A DNA stretch of 6,440 nt from Collinsella sp. (GTDB lineage: Bacteria > Actinomycetota > Coriobacteriia > Coriobacteriales > Coriobacteriaceae). Made by a program: the position numbers and the translations under genes. Location of the stretch: positions 1 to 6,440 of the forward strand of contig DXMJ01000049.1 of NCBI GenBank assembly GCA_019414265.1, in the 5' to 3' direction. Under the pieces are notes generated by a model. It was not told the origin of the DNA. It worked only from the letters and a program-made list of their open reading frames with translations, and made no database searches. Shown here in pieces: positions 6,289 through 6,440 of this stretch (its first letter is position 1; every line of letters starts with the position of its first letter).

Positions 6289-6440
6289 TTAGTAGTCGAA
6301 CTGGTGATAGTAGCGACGGTAGTTGAGGTTGTGCTTGGTGACCGTCTCGTAGTAAGCGGCAAGGCGATCGGTGATCAGCGAGGAGAGAATCCACGGAGAC
6401 ACGATGACGCGGAACTCGTCGTCAAGGCCGGGGATCGCGA
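6289..6440 (-). CDS. C-terminal end of a probable SIS-domain sugar-phosphate deglycase/isomerase (FrlB-like), partial
   Basis: Only the last 49 codons and the TAA stop are in the window; the gene runs off the right edge. The tail contains VSPWILSSLITDRLAAYY, then HN, and ends RRYYHQFDY. From memory, E. coli FrlB (fructoselysine-6-phosphate deglycase, an SIS-domain protein) ends in a closely similar pattern: a hydrophobic segment with a Pro, then YY, HN, RRYY and an acidic residue plus Tyr at the very end. That tail is the only evidence for the family, supported by the FrlC-like gene 73 bases downstream. If right, the enzyme would split a 6-phosphorylated glycated amino acid into a sugar phosphate and the free amino acid. 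The substrate cannot be read from this fragment. Confidence 0.55.
   Translation of the reverse strand, partial: AIPGLDDEFRVIVSPWILSSLITDRLAAYYETVTKHNLNYRRYYHQFDY

Overview
The window looks like chromosomal DNA of a GC-rich, Gram-positive gut anaerobe. A Coriobacteriia member such as Collinsella is my best guess. The basis is the GC-rich coding style, strong GGAGG-type Shine-Dalgarno sites before most genes, a short-form HisG with HisZ, and a neighbouring sugar-catabolism gene pair. The taxon is inferred, not shown. Every gene I accept lies on the minus strand, so transcription runs from high to low coordinates.

Right edge (6440 to 5379): the last 49 codons of a gene whose C-terminus resembles FrlB-type SIS-domain deglycases, then a complete xylose-isomerase-like TIM-barrel protein resembling FrlC (fructoselysine 3-epimerase). 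Together they suggest the end of an operon for glycated amino acids (Amadori products) or a related sugar derivative.

Middle intergenic stretch (5378 to 5053, 326 bases): a weak terminator for the TIM-barrel gene; a block of five alternating palindromic 14-16 bp motifs on an exact 62-bp period (5197-5335); a candidate extended -10 promoter (5123-5131); a 7-bp hairpin at the presumed 5' end of the his mRNA; and the hisZG ribosome-binding site. I see no T-box leader and no his leader peptide.

Histidine operon (5052 to the left edge): a fused hisZ-hisG gene for step 1 (ATP phosphoribosyltransferase with its regulatory subunit in one chain), hisD (histidinol dehydrogenase, last two steps), hisC (histidinol-phosphate aminotransferase) and hisB (imidazoleglycerol-phosphate dehydratase). 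hisD-hisC-hisB are packed with gaps of 1 and 0 bases. hisZG and hisD are separated by 105 bases that contain a GC-rich hairpin with a T tract. After hisB an 11-bp perfect hairpin overlaps a ribosome-binding site and an ATG at position 8, where the next gene (perhaps hisH) probably begins. The other pathway genes, including the histidinol-phosphate phosphatase, are not in the window.

The coding content is mostly ordinary biosynthesis. The points worth a second look are the HisZ-HisG fusion, the 62-bp palindromic repeat block, the hairpin over the downstream start, and the frl-like pair next door.
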